The notes under the pieces were generated by a model. The model ran no database searches and was not told the origin of the DNA. It saw nothing but the letters and a program-made list of their open reading frames with translations. From Hyphomicrobiales bacterium (GTDB lineage Bacteria > Pseudomonadota > Alphaproteobacteria > Rhizobiales > Rhizobiaceae), in NCBI GenBank assembly GCA_900473185.1, contig UCKU01000007.1, forward strand, positions 1 through 64,000: DNA of 64,000 nucleotides, given 5' to 3'. Below are positions 44,307 to 53,387 of this stretch, one piece after another. A program made the translations under genes and the position numbers. The first letter of the stretch is position 1. Each line of letters opens with the position of its first letter.

Positions 44307-45428
44307 CTACCGCGCATCCGCCAGCGCCCGCCGGAACCGGATAAGCGCGCCGCAAAAAAACAGCACGCCGATCGCCATGAGCGCCGCCACCTCCCGCCAG
44401 ACCGCATCGAAGCCGGCGCCGCGGTAGAGGATCGCCTGCGACAGCGAGACGAAATGCGGCGCAGGCGAAACCACCATCGCATACTGCAACCAGAGCGGCA
44501 TGCTATCCATCGGCGTCGTGCTCCCGGAAAGCAGGTTCATGGCAATCAGGATCGGCATCGAGATCAGCCCGAATTGTGCCATCGAGCTGGATGCCGTGGC
44601 GATCAGGATGCCGAGCGACGTGACCGAGAACTGGTAGAGCACCGCGCAGAAGACGAAAAGCCAGAGCGAACCGGCGATCGGCACCGAAAGCAGCCCTTCG
44701 ACCACGACGACGAGCGACAGCACCGCTGCCACGATGATGACCAGCCCGTTCGCCCAGACCTTCGACATCATGATCTCCGCAGGCGTGACCGGCATGACGA
44801 GAAGATGCTCGATCGTACCGTGCTCCCGCTCTCGCACCAGCGCCGCACCGGTCAGAATGACCGAAAGCATCGTCACATTGTTGATGACCTGCATGACCGC
44901 CGTGAACCAGGTCGACTGCAGATTGGGATTGAATCGTGCGCTGACGACGAGATTGACCGGCGACGCGGCGGCGCTGTTCGGCAAGGCCGTCGCCATCTCC
45001 TGCAGGATAATGTTCTGAATATAGGAGGCTCCGTTGCCGGCCTGGGCCATGGCAGTCGCGTCGATATCGAGCTGCAGCGAAGGTTTGCGGCCGGCAATCG
45101 CGTCCTCCTCGAATTTGGGCGGGATCTCCAGCACGAAGACGAATCGACCGGCATCCATTGCCGCATCCACCTCATCAGCGCCGATCAATACCGGCTCCTT
45201 GAAGAAGGGCTGCAGCATCGCGTCTCGTAGCCGTGTCGAGAGCATCGAACGGTCCTCGTCGACGACGGCGACCGAGGCGTTCTCGACCTCGAGCTTGGCG
45301 CCGGTCGAAACCGTATAGACGGCGATGGTGAAAGTGTAGACGATGAGGACCATCATCACGGGATCGGCCTTCAGGCTGTAGAGCTCCTTGACGCCGAGGC
45401 GGAAAATCCTGTTGAGCTTGCCCCACAT
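44307..45428 (-). CDS. ABC-2 type permease (YhhJ-like)
   Basis: 373 residues with one N-terminal helix, a large periplasmic domain (about residues 50-180) and five C-terminal helices, containing VREREHGTIEHLLVMPVTPAEIMMSK, the ABC-2 signature. It starts 1 bp after the fused ABC gene. The trio HlyD, double-ATPase/permease fusion, YhhJ-like permease matches the E. coli yhiI-rbbA-yhhJ order. Confidence 0.9.
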   Translation of the reverse strand: MWGKLNRIFRLGVKELYSLKADPVMMVLIVYTFTIAVYTVSTGAKLEVENASVAVVDEDRSMLSTRLRDAMLQPFFKEPVLIGADEVDAAMDAGRFVFVLEIPPKFEEDAIAGRKPSLQLDIDATAMAQAGNGASYIQNIILQEMATALPNSAAASPVNLVVSARFNPNLQSTWFTAVMQVINNVTMLSVILTGAALVREREHGTIEHLLVMPVTPAEIMMSKVWANGLVIIVAAVLSLVVVVEGLLSVPIAGSLWLFVFCAVLYQFSVTSLGILIATASSSMAQFGLISMPILIAMNLLSGSTTPMDSMPLWLQYAMVVSPAPHFVSLSQAILYRGAGFDAVWREVAALMAIGVLFFCGALIRFRRALADAR

Positions 45429-45429
45429 G

Positions 45430-48150
45430 TCAGGCGCTCCGCTTTCTGAGTGCCACAAGGGCAGCACCAACGAACACGATACCGAAACCGGCAAGGGCGA
45501 TGAGGTTAGGCCAGAGTTCGGCAAGGCCGAGACCCTTTGTGATGACGCCGACGCTCAGGGGCTGGTACCAGGCCGAGGGAAAGAGCAGCCCCATGAACCG
45601 CCCGCCCCCAGAGAGCGACGAGACCGGCACCAGCAGACCGGAAAAATTCACGGCCGGGACGACCGCAACGATCGCCGTCGCGAAGATCGCTGCCACCTGG
45701 CTGCGCACGAAGCTCGAAACGAAGAGACCGAAGGCCGTCGTCGCGAGGATATAGAGGATAGAGCTCGCCGCAAGCAGACCGATGGAGCCCTTGATCGGTA
45801 CGCCAAAGACGAGGCGCATCATCAGCACCAGCATCAGGAAACTGACGAAGGCGATCGCCACATAGGGAAGCTGCTTGCCGAGCAGGAATTCGATACGTGT
45901 GACCGGCGTCGCCTGAAAATTGGCAATCGAACCGGTCTCCTTCTCCTTGACGATGCCGAGCGCGGTCATGATCGCCGGGATCAATACGAGCATCAGCATG
46001 ATGACGCTCGGCACGATCGCATTGGCGCTCTTGAAATCCTGATTATAGCGGAAGCGGCTTTCGACATCGACGGGATAGGGCTGTTCGAAGCGGCCCGAGT
46101 GGCGCGCCGAAACATCAGCGAGATAGGAGGAGACGAGACCGGAAACATAACCGCGCGCTGTCTCGGCACGGAACGGCATCGCGCCGTCGAGCCATACGGA
46201 GACCTCCGGCGCCTCCTGCCGCAGCAGGTCGCGGCCGAAATCCGGCGGGATCTCGATGGCCACCATCAGCTCACCATCCTGCAGCCGATGCTGCAGCTCC
46301 TCGGTCGAGGCAATCGGCGGCTGCTCCTGGAAATAGCGCGAGCTCTGCAGGCTCTCCACCAGTTGCCGGCTTTCGGAAGATTGATCCTGATCGTAGACGG
46401 CGAAGGGCAAATGCTCGACATCGAAGGAGATGCCATATCCGAAAGTGAGCATCAGCAGGACCGGCCCGAGCAGCGCAAAGACGAGCCGCGCCCGGTCGCG
46501 CAGGATTTCGATCGTCTCCCGCCGCGCATAGGCAAAGAGCCGGCGGGGGTCGAAGAGCCGCTTGGGCAGGGCGGTACCGCCGGCGAGCGCAGTGCCCCCG
46601 GCATCGGCGCCGGCGCCCTCGCCCATGCCCGCCTCGCTCAGCACCTCGATGAAGGTTTCCTCCAGCGTCGCCTTGCCCCGCTCGGCGCGCAGTTCGTCCG
46701 GGCTGCCGATCGCCAGCACCTTGCCGGCATGCATCAGCGAGATGCGGTCACAGCGCTCGGCCTCGTTCATGAAATGCGTCGACAGGAAAATGGTGACGCC
46801 GTCGCGCCGCGATAGCGTTATCAGCGATCGCCAGAAGGCGTCGCGAGCCACCGGATCGACGCCGGACGTAGGCTCGTCGAGGATCAGCATTTCCGGCTTG
46901 TGGATGACGGCGGCCGCAAGCTGGAGACGCTGGCGAATGCCGAGCGGCAGGTCTTCCGGCCGCTGGTCGGCGAATTCGGCGAGATCATACTCGGTAAGCA
47001 TCTCGCCGACGCGCCCGTCGATATCTGCCGCCGGCAAACCGAAAAGACGCGCATGCAGCCTGAGGTTCTGGCGAACGGTCAGCTCGCCATAGAGGGAAAA
47101 TGCCTGCGACATGTAGCCGACGCGTTTGCGGGTCTCGATATCGTCGGCCTTCAGCGGCTGGCCGAAGAGCTTTGCGACACCCTCGCTTGCCGGCAATAGC
47201 CCCGTCAGCATCTTCATCGTCGTGCTCTTGCCGCTGCCGTTCGAACCGAGGAAGCCGAAGATCTCGCCCTTCGCAATACGGAAACTGACATGATCGACCG
47301 CGACGAAATCGCCGAAGCGGCATGTCAGGTCCTCCGCCTCGATTGCCGGCGGTCCGTCGACGATCACGCGCGGCGTGACGGTCAGCGGGCTGCGATCCAG
47401 CTTGCCGGTATTCGGCATCAGCGCCGTGAAGGCCGCCTCCAGGGTCTGCTGCTGGGCCTGTCGCATGATATCGCCGGGGCTGCCGGCAGCGATCAGCCTG
47501 CCCGCGTGCAACGCAGCAAGCCAGTCGAAGCGTTCGGCCTCCTCCATATAGGCGGTCGCGACGATCACGCTCATCTGCGGCCGCCGCTCACGAATGTGAT
47601 CGACGAGCTCCCAGAACTGTCGCCGCGAGAGCGGATCGATGCCGGTCGTCGGTTCGTCGAGGATTAGCAGATCGGGATCATGCAGGAGCGAAGCGCAGAT
47701 GCCGAGCTTCTGCCTCATGCCCCCCGAAAGCTTGCCGGCGGGCCGATCACGAAAGGGCAGCAAGCCGGTCATTCGCAATAGTTCATCCATGCGAGCACGC
47801 CGCTGCGGAGCGTCCTGGCCGAAGAGACGGCCGAAGAAATCGAGGTTTTCCGCGACGCTCAACGTCGGATAGAGATTGCGTCCGAGGCCCTGCGGCATGA
47901 AGGCTAGGTGGGCACGGGCGTCGCGACGATGGCGCCAATCGGCCATGTCGCCGCCAAGCACCTCGACATGCCCGTGCTGGATGCGGGTAATACCCGCCGC
48001 AAGACCGAGCAGCGTCGATTTGCCGACGCCATCGGGGCCGATCAGTCCGGCCATGCATCCGGCGGGAACGGCGAGCTCGACACCATCGAGCGCGGCAATC
48101 CGGCCGTAACGATGCGTCACGCCCGTGAAGCGAACGGTCGGTTCGCTCAT
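45430..48150 (-). CDS. Double-ATPase plus permease ABC fusion (RbbA/YhiH-like)
   Basis: 906 residues. ATPase domain 1 has GPDGVGKST and LSGGMRQKLGICASLLHDPDLLILDEPT; ATPase domain 2 (from about 270) has GSNGSGKST and LILDEPTSGVDPVARD; and the last 380 residues are an ABC-2 permease with VKEKETGSIANFQATPVTRIEFLLGKQLP. RbbA is reported as ribosome-associated ATPase in E. coli, but the operon with an HlyD partner suits a drug or lipid exporter. It overlaps hlyD by 4 bp. Confidence 0.9.
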   Translation of the reverse strand: MSEPTVRFTGVTHRYGRIAALDGVELAVPAGCMAGLIGPDGVGKSTLLGLAAGITRIQHGHVEVLGGDMADWRHRRDARAHLAFMPQGLGRNLYPTLSVAENLDFFGRLFGQDAPQRRARMDELLRMTGLLPFRDRPAGKLSGGMRQKLGICASLLHDPDLLILDEPTTGIDPLSRRQFWELVDHIRERRPQMSVIVATAYMEEAERFDWLAALHAGRLIAAGSPGDIMRQAQQQTLEAAFTALMPNTGKLDRSPLTVTPRVIVDGPPAIEAEDLTCRFGDFVAVDHVSFRIAKGEIFGFLGSNGSGKSTTMKMLTGLLPASEGVAKLFGQPLKADDIETRKRVGYMSQAFSLYGELTVRQNLRLHARLFGLPAADIDGRVGEMLTEYDLAEFADQRPEDLPLGIRQRLQLAAAVIHKPEMLILDEPTSGVDPVARDAFWRSLITLSRRDGVTIFLSTHFMNEAERCDRISLMHAGKVLAIGSPDELRAERGKATLEETFIEVLSEAGMGEGAGADAGGTALAGGTALPKRLFDPRRLFAYARRETIEILRDRARLVFALLGPVLLMLTFGYGISFDVEHLPFAVYDQDQSSESRQLVESLQSSRYFQEQPPIASTEELQHRLQDGELMVAIEIPPDFGRDLLRQEAPEVSVWLDGAMPFRAETARGYVSGLVSSYLADVSARHSGRFEQPYPVDVESRFRYNQDFKSANAIVPSVIMLMLVLIPAIMTALGIVKEKETGSIANFQATPVTRIEFLLGKQLPYVAIAFVSFLMLVLMMRLVFGVPIKGSIGLLAASSILYILATTAFGLFVSSFVRSQVAAIFATAIVAVVPAVNFSGLLVPVSSLSGGGRFMGLLFPSAWYQPLSVGVITKGLGLAELWPNLIALAGFGIVFVGAALVALRKRSA

Positions 48151-49208
48151 TGCGGCAGCTTCACTTGCAGCTCGGCCGGCCAGGCCGACTTGGGATCGGT
48201 GCGCACATAGCCGATCCCCCTCACACCTGTCTTGACGCGCGATTCATAGTCCTTGAGCAGATCGGGGGCGATCTTCAGCTTCACGCGGAAGACCAGCTTC
48301 TCACGCTCGTCCCGTGTCTCGACGGTCTTCGGTGTGAACTGTGCCTGCGAAGAGACGAAGGAGACCGTCGCCGGCACGACATATTGCGGCGCCGGATCGA
48401 GGATGATGCGCGCCTCGTCGCCGATCGCCAAGGTGCCGGCTGCACGGGCAGGCAGGAAGATCGTCATCGACACGTCGGAGAGATCGAGCAGCGTGGCAAC
48501 CGGCGCACCGGCGGCAACGACCTCGCCTGTCTGCGCGAGCTTGTATTCGACACGGCCCCGGCGCGGCGCCTTCAGCACAGCATCGTCGAGTAGAGTTTGA
48601 ATGCGCACCACTTCCGCCTGCGCCGCTTCCGTTGCCGCTTCCGCTTCGTCGCGGCTCGCGAGCGCTGCCCTTTGTGCAGCTTCGGCAACGCTCAGCTGGC
48701 TGCGGCGCAATTCCAGCTGCTGCATCGTGCCGCTGCCCGTGTTGCTCATCGATTGCGCGCGTTCGAATTCCTGCTTGGCGAGTGTCAGCTCGCTTTGGCG
48801 CTGGGCAATCGAGGCCTCGGCTTCGACCTGGCTCGTCTCGCTGCGGCGAACCTGGGCCTTGGCGCCAGCAAGCTGGGCATCGAGATCAGCCGTATCGATC
48901 CGGGCGATCGGCGCGCCCGCATCGACGATCTGGCCTTCATCAACGAGTACATCGGCAAGCCGGCCAGCGAATTTCGCCGAAATCAGCACCTGCTGGGCCT
49001 CAATGCGGCCATTGGACATGGAGACATTTTCGGGCAGTCCTCGGCCGGTCATCTTGTTCCAGAGGGCCTCGAAACGAGCCGAAAAGACCGAGGAGCGATC
49101 CTGCGCAAGAACCGGCTGACCGAGGCCAAGGAGAAAGGCGGCGGAAACCAGGATACAAAGCTGATGCTTTCTCAATTGCGGAGCCTCCAATCGAACCGGT
49201 GCGGACAT
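48147..49208 (-). CDS. HlyD/YhiI-like membrane fusion protein
   Basis: 353 residues with an N-terminal signal anchor (LCILVSAAFLLGLGQPVLAQ), a biotinyl-lipoyl-like hairpin (NGRIEAQQVLISAKFAGRLADVLVDEGQIVDAGAPIARID), a coiled coil (about 110-200), and the beta-barrel part. It joins the inner membrane ABC exporter to the envelope. The ATG at 49208 has AGAAGGA before it; a longer frame to 49379 has no support. Confidence 0.88.
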   Translation of the reverse strand: MSAPVRLEAPQLRKHQLCILVSAAFLLGLGQPVLAQDRSSVFSARFEALWNKMTGRGLPENVSMSNGRIEAQQVLISAKFAGRLADVLVDEGQIVDAGAPIARIDTADLDAQLAGAKAQVRRSETSQVEAEASIAQRQSELTLAKQEFERAQSMSNTGSGTMQQLELRRSQLSVAEAAQRAALASRDEAEAATEAAQAEVVRIQTLLDDAVLKAPRRGRVEYKLAQTGEVVAAGAPVATLLDLSDVSMTIFLPARAAGTLAIGDEARIILDPAPQYVVPATVSFVSSQAQFTPKTVETRDEREKLVFRVKLKIAPDLLKDYESRVKTGVRGIGYVRTDPKSAWPAELQVKLPQ

Positions 49209-49326
49209 TGCCGATGTTCGTCCTTCTATTGGCAATCCCGTTCGCCATCCTTGACATATGTCATGAAGGATACGGCAAGCATCTCTAGCGGTCGCGCCCC
49301 GACCTGCGACGCCGGACGCTTGTATT

Positions 49327-49340
49327 TTGCGATGGATCAA
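49327..49340 (+). promoter_or_regulatory. Fnr/FixK box before adhP-like gene
   Basis: TTGCGATGGATCAA, centred 68 bp before the ATG of the alcohol dehydrogenase. Confidence 0.76.
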
Positions 49341-49401
49341 TGCGCAGGTGGGCGCCCTCTTCATCATCACCCCGGACAATCATCGCGAAAGGATAGAGAT
49401 C

Positions 49402-50457
49402 ATGACGGGCAAGATGATGAAGGCGGCGGTGGTGCGTGAATTCGGCAGGCCGCTTGTAATCGAATGCGTGCCGGTGCCAGTTCCCGGACCGGGCGAAATC
49501 CTGGTGAAGGTGGTCGCCTGTGGCGTCTGCCATACCGACCTGCATGCAGCCGACGGCGACTGGCCCGTCAAGCCGACGCCGCCCTTCATTCCAGGCCACG
49601 AAGCGGCAGGCGTCGTTGCCGCCCTCGGCCCCGGCGTCACCGAATTCAAGGAAGGCGATGCCGTCGGCGTCGCCTGGCTGCACGACGCCTGCCTGCGCTG
49701 CGAATATTGCGAGACCGGCTGGGAAACGCTTTGCGAACACCAGCACAATTCCGGCTACAGTTGCGATGGCGGCTTTGCCGAATATGTCATCGCCTCTGCA
49801 GCCTTTGCCGCACGCCTTCCCGATGACGTCAATTTCGCCGAGATCGCGCCGATCCTCTGCGCCGGGGTTACGACTTACAAAGGTCTCAGGGAAACCGAAG
49901 CCCGGCCCGGCGAATGGGTAGCGATCTCGGGCGTCGGCGGCCTTGGCCATGTTGCGATCCAATATGCCAAGGCGATGGGCCTCAAGGTGGTCGCCCTCGA
50001 TATCGCCGCCGCCAAGCTCGACCTCGCTCGGGAGGTTGGCGCCGATCTTGCGCTCAACGCGCTTTCCGAAGACGTGGTCGAACAGGTGTTGAAGGCGACG
50101 AGCGGCGGCGCACATGGCGTGCTCGTTACCGCCGTCTCCCCACCGGCTTTCTCGCAGGCGCTCTCCATGGTGCGCCGGAAGGGCACCGTCAGCCTTGTCG
50201 GGCTGCCGCCGGGCAACTTCCCGACGCCGATCTTCGATGTCGTGCTGAAGCGCATCACCGTGCGCGGCTCAATCGTCGGCACGCGCCGCGATCTCGACGA
50301 AGCGCTTGCCTTTGCCGCCGACGGCCGCGTCCGGGCCGAGATCACCAGGGCGCCGCTCGACGATATCAATGATATCTTTGCCGGCCTGAAAGCGGGAACC
50401 ATCGAAGGTCGGATGGTGCTGGATATCGCCGAAGAGAAACCGGCGCGGACGGCATGA
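49402..50457 (+). CDS. adhP: Zinc-dependent alcohol dehydrogenase (AdhP type)
   Basis: 351 residues of the medium-chain dehydrogenase family. The catalytic zinc site is in ACGVCHTDLHAADGDW and GHEAAG; the structural zinc cysteines are in CLRCEYCETGWETLC; the NAD site is SGVGGLGHVAIQYAKAMG. It would oxidise ethanol or reduce acetaldehyde. An in-frame ATG pair at 49414-49417 is an alternative start. Confidence 0.92.
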   Translation: MTGKMMKAAVVREFGRPLVIECVPVPVPGPGEILVKVVACGVCHTDLHAADGDWPVKPTPPFIPGHEAAGVVAALGPGVTEFKEGDAVGVAWLHDACLRCEYCETGWETLCEHQHNSGYSCDGGFAEYVIASAAFAARLPDDVNFAEIAPILCAGVTTYKGLRETEARPGEWVAISGVGGLGHVAIQYAKAMGLKVVALDIAAAKLDLAREVGADLALNALSEDVVEQVLKATSGGAHGVLVTAVSPPAFSQALSMVRRKGTVSLVGLPPGNFPTPIFDVVLKRITVRGSIVGTRRDLDEALAFAADGRVRAEITRAPLDDINDIFAGLKAGTIEGRMVLDIAEEKPARTA

Positions 50458-50471
50458 GAACTGGACTGTAA

Positions 50472-50539
50472 GCCAGAAGGGGAAACTGCCGGTGCCGGCT
50501 CTCCTGCCCACCGTGGGAGCTGGTGCCGTCCCTTCTGGC
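50472..50539. repeat. Intergenic long-stem palindrome
   Basis: GCCAGAAGGG and CCCTTCTGGC form a 10-bp perfect outer stem, 48 nt apart. The inner part can pair further (GGTGCCGGCT.. with ..AGCTGGTGCC, with some mismatches). No T-tract follows. It resembles small rhizobial intergenic palindromic elements, or a terminator/mRNA-stability structure after adhP. I saw no second copy in this window. Confidence 0.5.
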
Positions 50540-50650
50540 CAGGCCGAATGACAGGACGCTGGCCTCGTCCCCTCCCCGACGTCGGACCGGCAACCTATAT
50601 CAAGGCGGATTCCAGTCCGCAGTATTCGCTGCCCTTACACGGAGACATGT

Positions 50651-51577
50651 ATGAGCCAAGATCCATACGAGCTTCTGGGCGTGAAACGGGATGCCACCCA
50701 GAAGGAAATTCAGGGGGCATTCCGCAAGCTTGCCAAGAAGCTCCACCCCGACCTGAACCCCGGCGACAAGAAGGCCGAGGCGAAGTTCAAAGAGATTTCT
50801 GCCGCCTATGAAATCCTGAGCGATGAGGAGAAGCGCGGTCGCTTCGATCGTGGCGAGATCGACATCACCGGAGCCGAACAGGCGCCCCGCAGCTATTATC
50901 GCGACTATGCCTCCTCGGCCGGGCCGGGCGGCGCCTATCACAACGGCGCCGGCTTTGCCGATTTCGGAGACGCCGACGATCTCTTCGCAAGCTTCTTCTC
51001 GCGCCGGGCTGGCGGCGGAAGTGGCGGCGGCCAGTTCCGCGCAAAAGGCCAGGACCGACGCTTTTCGATGGAGGTGGATTTCCTCGATGCCGTGAACGGC
51101 ACGCAGAGCCAGGTGAGGCTGTCGGACGGGCCGGCGCTCGACGTCAAGATTCCGCCCGGCACGCGTGACGGCCAGACGCTGCGCCTGCGCGGCAAGGGAG
51201 AACCAGGCTTCGGCGGCGGGCCGGCCGGCGATGCGCTGATCGACGTCCATGTGCGCCCGCACCGTTTCTTCACCCGCGACGGCGACGACATCCGCCTCGA
51301 TCTGCCGATCACGTTGAAAGAAGCGGTACTCGGCGGAAAGGTGCGCGTGCCGACGCCCTCGGGGCCGGTCAACCTGACGCTGCCGGCGAACTCCAGCAGC
51401 GGCAAGGTGCTGCGCCTCAAGGGCAAGGGAGTTGCCAAGCGCGGCGGCGACGCGGGTGACGTCTATGTGACGCTGAAGATCCTGCTGCCCGAACAGCCTG
51501 ACGAACAGCTGACCGCCTTCGCCAAGGACTGGGCGGCAGCCGACACACAGGATCCGAGAAAGAACATGGAGGCCTGA
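50651..51577 (+). CDS. cbpA: DnaJ-class co-chaperone CbpA
   Basis: 308 residues with an N-terminal J domain (DPYELLGVKRDATQKEIQ and the HPD motif at KLHPDLNPGD), a glycine-rich linker, and DnaJ C-terminal substrate domains without the zinc-finger cysteines, which is the CbpA layout. GGAGA lies 6 bp before the ATG. Followed directly by its modulator cbpM. Confidence 0.95.
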   Translation: MSQDPYELLGVKRDATQKEIQGAFRKLAKKLHPDLNPGDKKAEAKFKEISAAYEILSDEEKRGRFDRGEIDITGAEQAPRSYYRDYASSAGPGGAYHNGAGFADFGDADDLFASFFSRRAGGGSGGGQFRAKGQDRRFSMEVDFLDAVNGTQSQVRLSDGPALDVKIPPGTRDGQTLRLRGKGEPGFGGGPAGDALIDVHVRPHRFFTRDGDDIRLDLPITLKEAVLGGKVRVPTPSGPVNLTLPANSSSGKVLRLKGKGVAKRGGDAGDVYVTLKILLPEQPDEQLTAFAKDWAAADTQDPRKNMEA

Positions 51578-51579
51578 CC

Positions 51580-51909
51580 ATGGACGATCGCGAATTCCGT
51601 CTCTACCTTAAAATCGACGTGACTGAACTCGATCTTTGGGTCGAGCAGGGCTGGCTTGCCCCCGATACTTCCGAGGGCCGGCGCCGGTTCCGAGATGCCG
51701 ATCTTGCCCGCGCCCGCCTGATCCTCGACCTCACACGCCAAATGGGTGTCAACGAGGCCGGCGTCGACATCGTCATGGAGCTCGTCGACCAGCTCCACGG
51801 CATGCGCGGTGCGATGCGCAGGCTTGTCGTCGCAATCAACCGGCAGGAGGCCGAGATCCAGCAACGCCTGCTCGCCGCGCTCGAAGAGCTCGACGACAGC
51901 GGCCGCTGA
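51580..51909 (+). CDS. cbpM: CbpM, modulator of CbpA
   Basis: 109 residues with a MerR-like helical start (YLKIDVTELDLWVEQGWLAPDTSEGRRRFRDADLARARLI) and a C-terminal helix MVELVDQLHGMRGAMRRLVV. CbpM inhibits CbpA through its J domain. Its ATG is 3 bp after cbpA. Confidence 0.9.
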   Translation: MDDREFRLYLKIDVTELDLWVEQGWLAPDTSEGRRRFRDADLARARLILDLTRQMGVNEAGVDIVMELVDQLHGMRGAMRRLVVAINRQEAEIQQRLLAALEELDDSGR

Positions 51910-51926
51910 TAGCTTCGTTACGGACT

Positions 51927-51940
51927 TTGACGGCGATCAA
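51927..51940 (+). promoter_or_regulatory. Fnr/FixK box after cbpM
   Basis: TTGACGGCGATCAA in the 358-bp cbpM-ABC interval. It may drive the small membrane peptide or serve as distal site for the ABC gene. Confidence 0.7.
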
Positions 51941-51973
51941 GGTCAGGCTTTGCACGGCATGGAGAATGGCAGA

Positions 51974-52018
51974 GCGGGCAAGATAGCCCGCCTGTCCTGG
52001 CGGAGCAGCCTCTCCGCC
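51974..52018 (+). other. Two consecutive hairpins in a leader region
   Basis: GCGGGC/GCCCGC (51974-51991) and GGCGGAG/CTCCGCC (51999-52018), with no T-tract. They lie between the box at 51927 and the small reading frame at 52035, so they could be a structured 5' leader or an imperfect terminator for cbpAM. Confidence 0.4.
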
Positions 52019-52034
52019 CTGCCGGGAAACGTCG

Positions 52035-52157
52035 TTGCGCAGACTTCTATTGATTATCCTTCTTCTCATGATCGCCAGCGTATTCAGCATACTCTGGATC
52101 AAGCCGCAGGCCGACAGCGCGCGCCCTTCCGCTCCTCAGAACTCGGTGATCCAGTAG
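52035..52157 (+). CDS. Possible 40-residue single-helix membrane peptide
   Basis: A TTG-initiated frame gives a peptide with basic start, a strong hydrophobic helix (LLLIILLLMIASVFSILWI) and a polar tail ending SAPQNSVIQ. An internal ATG codon is at residue 12. No clear ribosome binding site. An anaerobox and two hairpins lie upstream. Small single-helix proteins often regulate ABC or respiratory complexes, but function here is unknown. Confidence 0.33.
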   Translation: MRRLLLIILLLMIASVFSILWIKPQADSARPSAPQNSVIQ

Positions 52158-52174
52158 CGGCCAATTCCTCAAAT

Positions 52175-52188
52175 TTGACGCCGATCAA
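52175..52188 (+). promoter_or_regulatory. Fnr/FixK box before ABC membrane-domain gene
   Basis: TTGACGCCGATCAA, 80-93 bp before the proposed ATG at 52268; only one position of the spacer differs from the box at 51927. Confidence 0.75.
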
Positions 52189-52267
52189 GGCGCAAGGCCT
52201 TGAAAACGCGCAACAACGACCATGCAGGATGTTCTATTCCACCAACGAAGCAGAGGACGAGGGGAAG

Positions 52268-53239
52268 ATGCCGGGAAACCTGTTCAGTTTCGTACTCCTC
52301 ATGGGCCGCCGCCACCAGACCGCGATCGCGGCCCTTTCGATCCTCCTCTTTCTCGCCGGCACAGCGCCCCTGGAAGTCCAGAGACGCATCATCAATGCCG
52401 TGACGCAGGGTGCGCCCTATCCCGCCATCCTCCTCCTCGTCCTCGCCTATCTCGGCCTCGTACTGCTGGAAGGCCTGACCAAGCTGGCGCTGAACCTTTA
52501 TCGCGGCTGGATCGGCGAAGTCGCGATCCGTTGGCTGCGCATGTCGGTGCTTGCCGTCTCGGAACGCTCGCGGCAGGCGCCGCTCGATGCGCTTGCCGAA
52601 GGCGTACAGCTCTCGATCGTGCTCGCCGAAGCCGAACCCGTCGGCGGCTTCGTCGGCACCAGCTTTTCCGAGCCGCTGCTGCAGGCCGGCATCCTCGTTG
52701 CTGTCGGCGGCTACATGATCTTCCTGCAGCCGCTGATGGCGTTTGCCGTCGCCGTCGTCTTTTTCCCGCAGGTGGGCTTCGTTCCCCTGATGCAATCGGC
52801 CATCAACCGCCGGGTGGCGAGCAAGATCAACGTCATGCGTCATGTCAGCGAAGGCATGGTCGAGCACGTAGTCACCAGCGAGACCTTGAATGCACAGAGC
52901 GACCGCGTCCAGACGCTCTTTTCGACCAATATGAGCATCTACAGGATCAAATTCACGATGAATTTCCTGATGAACCTGATGACGCAGCTCGGATATGCCG
53001 GCATCTTCGCGCTCGGCGGATATTACGTCGTCACCGGAAAGACCGAGATCGGTACCGTCGTCGCCTTCATCTCCGGTCTTTCCAAGATAACCGACCCGTG
53101 GGGCGCCCTGGTCGACTGGTACCGTGACCTGAAGGTCACGCAGGTCAAATACGCCATGATCCGCGATGCGAGCATCGATGCCGCTGCCTTGCAGGACGCT
53201 GGCCCGCCGCAGATGGAAGAGCCCGCGCTGGTACCGTGA
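52268..53239 (+). CDS. ABC exporter membrane domain without ATPase domain
   Basis: 323 residues. It follows the type I exporter transmembrane fold with six helices (for example RRIINAVTQGAPYPAILLLVLAYLGLVLLEGLTKLALN, and late TEIGTVVAFISGLSKITDPWGALVDWYRDLKVTQVKYA, the classical connection before an ATPase domain), then stops after 25 residues with no Walker motifs. No separate ATPase gene is adjacent. GAGGGGAAG precedes the ATG at 52268; an alternative ATG at 52229 is possible. It is either a half-domain that recruits an ATPase, or a repurposed membrane protein. Confidence 0.75.
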   Translation: MPGNLFSFVLLMGRRHQTAIAALSILLFLAGTAPLEVQRRIINAVTQGAPYPAILLLVLAYLGLVLLEGLTKLALNLYRGWIGEVAIRWLRMSVLAVSERSRQAPLDALAEGVQLSIVLAEAEPVGGFVGTSFSEPLLQAGILVAVGGYMIFLQPLMAFAVAVVFFPQVGFVPLMQSAINRRVASKINVMRHVSEGMVEHVVTSETLNAQSDRVQTLFSTNMSIYRIKFTMNFLMNLMTQLGYAGIFALGGYYVVTGKTEIGTVVAFISGLSKITDPWGALVDWYRDLKVTQVKYAMIRDASIDAAALQDAGPPQMEEPALVP

Positions 53240-53387
53240 GGAACGGAACTGGCGGCCGCCCGTTCGAATGTCCGAACAGGTCATCGCACGTCATTTCCGC
53301 ACTCAGGTTTGGAGGGAACGTGGAAACCGCGCCAGATGGCTGACGCGGTCTATGCCGTAGCGGATTTCATCGGGCCGCGGCGGACGA

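Noticed and set aside
45388..46815. 475-codon open frame opposite the double-ATPase ABC fusion
   Set aside because: Shadow of a gene with clear Walker motifs and ABC-2 signature.
49251..49264. TTGACATATGTCAT as anaerobox before the HlyD-like gene
   Set aside because: The last half site ends CAT instead of CAA, and the implied transcript start would be only about 8 bp before the ATG; kept only as a remark.
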